A DNA stretch of 64,000 bases from Agmasoma carcini (nom. nud.) (Eukaryota > Microsporidia > Thelohaniidae): positions 1-64,000 of the forward strand of contig JAOXFI010000004.1 of assembly GCA_029232285.1 (NCBI GenBank). Reading direction: 5' to 3'. The notes beneath the pieces were generated by a model. The model was given only the letters and a program-made list of their open reading frames with translations, was not told where the DNA came from and searched no databases. The position numbers were made by a program, and so were the translations under genes. This document shows positions 62,724 to 64,000 of this stretch, piece after piece. The stretch's first letter is position 1, and every line of letters starts with the position of its first letter.

Positions 62724-63911
62724 TCATTTATTCAAAAGCTTTTTTAAGTAAAATGGGAACAATGTAGACATAACTAAATATCCCAGGTTTATTAGATGAT
62801 CGTTGCCTTTTAATCCCATCATTTTTATAATTAAAATGTTCAAATTTGATACTAAAAATATAAGAAACATGTTTCTTGATAAAAATATTATAAATTCCGA
62901 TCTACGATATAGGAAAGTAAATTTATCAATGAAGAAACTATTTATCGCTATTATAGAATGAGCTATGAACATAAAATAGCTAACAAATTTAGAATTATAT
63001 AATCTTCTAGATGGAAGTTCGTTGATCGAAATGAATATTGCTAAGAATAGTGCAATTAATGGTAATAATTTAGATACTTTAGTAAAATTCTTACCATAAT
63101 AGTTAAACAGCAAATACACAGACAGCAAAGGAATGATTTGAAAAAATCCTTCTTTGTTTTTTAATATAAAATTTGTTCTTATATCACTCATAATAACATA
63201 TTTAAATTTGTTAATCATGAGTATATGAATTATATAAAGAAGGATGGCATATATCAAATTCAATTCAGAATTTAATAAATTAAAACCCATTTTTACAAAC
63301 ATTAGAATGAAGTAGAAATTCATATGCAATCCGTATTCAGAAGGTTCAATATCAAAATTACATATCTTAACAACCATAAACCTTATTGTCCCTAGTGCTA
63401 AAAGTATTAAATTTGTTTTCATAATCCTTAAATATTGTGATTCTTCAGTTTTTCTTTTTGAAAAGAAACCACCTATTGATATAAATGATAGAACACCAAC
63501 ATCCATCAGATAATATCCGTAGGTCAAAGATTTACCAAATTTCTTAGGAAATATATCAAAGTCAACTGCATTTATTGGTATTATAACCATTACAATTATA
63601 CAAGCCCTCATTAAATCTAACATATATGATGTTTTATTACCAGGATAAGTTAATTTGTATTTTTTTTGTTTAAATATAACTTTTAACAAAAGGAAACATA
63701 GAAGAGTTAAATAATGATGTATTATATATTGCGGATAGCAAGTAATAAGGTAACAAGGAACTATAAACGTAAAGAATAAGCCATAATTTGAGCCTATGTC
63801 ATATATTGGTACTGTTAGAAAGGAATAAAAAAGTATTAAAGGTATTTCATAAATATTAGAGTCAAGCATGGGTAAAAATATATGAAATATTAAATAAAAT
63901 AATAATGTCAT
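62724..63911 (-). CDS. GWT1: GPI-anchor inositol acyltransferase Gwt1 (PIG-W)
   Basis: A 395-residue multi-pass ER membrane enzyme that acylates the inositol of GlcN-PI during GPI-anchor synthesis. About 10-12 hydrophobic helices run through the protein. Family blocks are visible: MLDLMRACIIVMVIIPINAV followed by VDFDIFPKKFGKSLTYGYYL (family: VDFxxFPRRFAKTExYGxxLMDxGVG), and ILLALGTIRFMVVKICNFD with PSEYGLHMNFYFILMFVK (family: SEYGVHWNFFFTL). These include the residues thought to bind substrate. Length is slightly below yeast Gwt1 (490). The first ATG of the frame is at 63,911, giving MTLLFYLIFHIFLPM; upstream codons in frame lack ATG. The window ends 89 bp further on. Confidence 0.93.
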   Translation of the reverse strand: MTLLFYLIFHIFLPMLDSNIYEIPLILFYSFLTVPIYDIGSNYGLFFTFIVPCYLITCYPQYIIHHYLTLLCFLLLKVIFKQKKYKLTYPGNKTSYMLDLMRACIIVMVIIPINAVDFDIFPKKFGKSLTYGYYLMDVGVLSFISIGGFFSKRKTEESQYLRIMKTNLILLALGTIRFMVVKICNFDIEPSEYGLHMNFYFILMFVKMGFNLLNSELNLIYAILLYIIHILMINKFKYVIMSDIRTNFILKNKEGFFQIIPLLSVYLLFNYYGKNFTKVSKLLPLIALFLAIFISINELPSRRLYNSKFVSYFMFIAHSIIAINSFFIDKFTFLYRRSEFIIFLSRNMFLIFLVSNLNILIIKMMGLKGNDHLINLGYLVMSTLFPFYLKKLLNK

Positions 63912-64000
63912 ACGTTTGAAGCTACTAACAACCAAAGTTTATTAATTTTAATTGAAAGGTGTCATTTAAACAAAAACTAAAAATATCAAAAAAAGCACTA
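63912..64000. other. window edge, upstream of GWT1
   Basis: AT-rich sequence with no feature; it should contain the GWT1 promoter. Confidence 0.4.

Overview
The window looks like a piece of a microsporidian nuclear genome. It is very AT-rich. All recognisable genes are intact single exons with short, divergent eukaryotic proteins. Nearly every start codon has an AAATTT/AAAATTTT block a few bases upstream, a signal described for microsporidia. No introns and no mitochondrial-type genes are seen. Long gene-free deserts full of decayed transposons (Tc1/mariner, IS630-type, Merlin, an APE-type LINE) suggest one of the large, repeat-rich microsporidian lineages. I cannot name a species.

Layout. 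1-16,580 is a desert. It holds a Tc1 element with paired direct repeats inside long terminal inverted repeats (2,656-4,090), a decayed LINE on the minus strand (about 9,070-14,060), a frameshifted IS630/Tc1-type transposase (14,306-15,397) and several copies of a dispersed repeat here called R1. 16,584-21,651 is a compact block: tail-anchored TBC Rab-GAP, Got1, an LRR-like protein, a DPH7-like propeller and an unknown. After a desert with another Tc1 remnant come TAF1, an Ada3-like protein, endonuclease III, a tiny MPP6-like gene, a two-copy R1 array, NDC80, fibrillarin, MAK16, a 56-residue RPB12, two unknowns and RPN7 (23,979-37,122). 37,123-40,642 is a desert with two Tc1/mariner remnants. 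40,643-44,884 carries kinesin-14, an RFC small subunit, V-ATPase subunit B and tRNA-Asn. From 47,888 genes are sparse: a Nup2/Nup50-like protein, phosphoglycerate mutase overlapping ribosomal P1 tail to tail, two tiny unknown ORFs, PABP, a second TBC protein, a small membrane protein, TRM1 and, after a transposon graveyard (60,148-62,723), GWT1.

How they fit together. The genes are core eukaryotic housekeeping: transcription (TAF1, RPB12, perhaps Ada3), ribosome biogenesis and translation (fibrillarin, MAK16, MPP6, P1, PABP, TRM1, tRNA-Asn, DPH7), secretion (two TBC proteins, Got1, GWT1, V-ATPase), chromosome segregation and repair (NDC80, kinesin-14, RFC, NTH1), proteolysis (RPN7) and glycolysis (iPGM). 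Neighbours are not operons. Some are very close: 11 bp between Got1 and the LRR gene, and overlapping stop codons for iPGM and P1. No clearly new multi-gene system was found. The most unusual signals are the R1 repeat family, all of whose copies I saw read in one direction, two very short conserved genes that are easy to miss, and the host-like start signal in front of the LINE ORF1.
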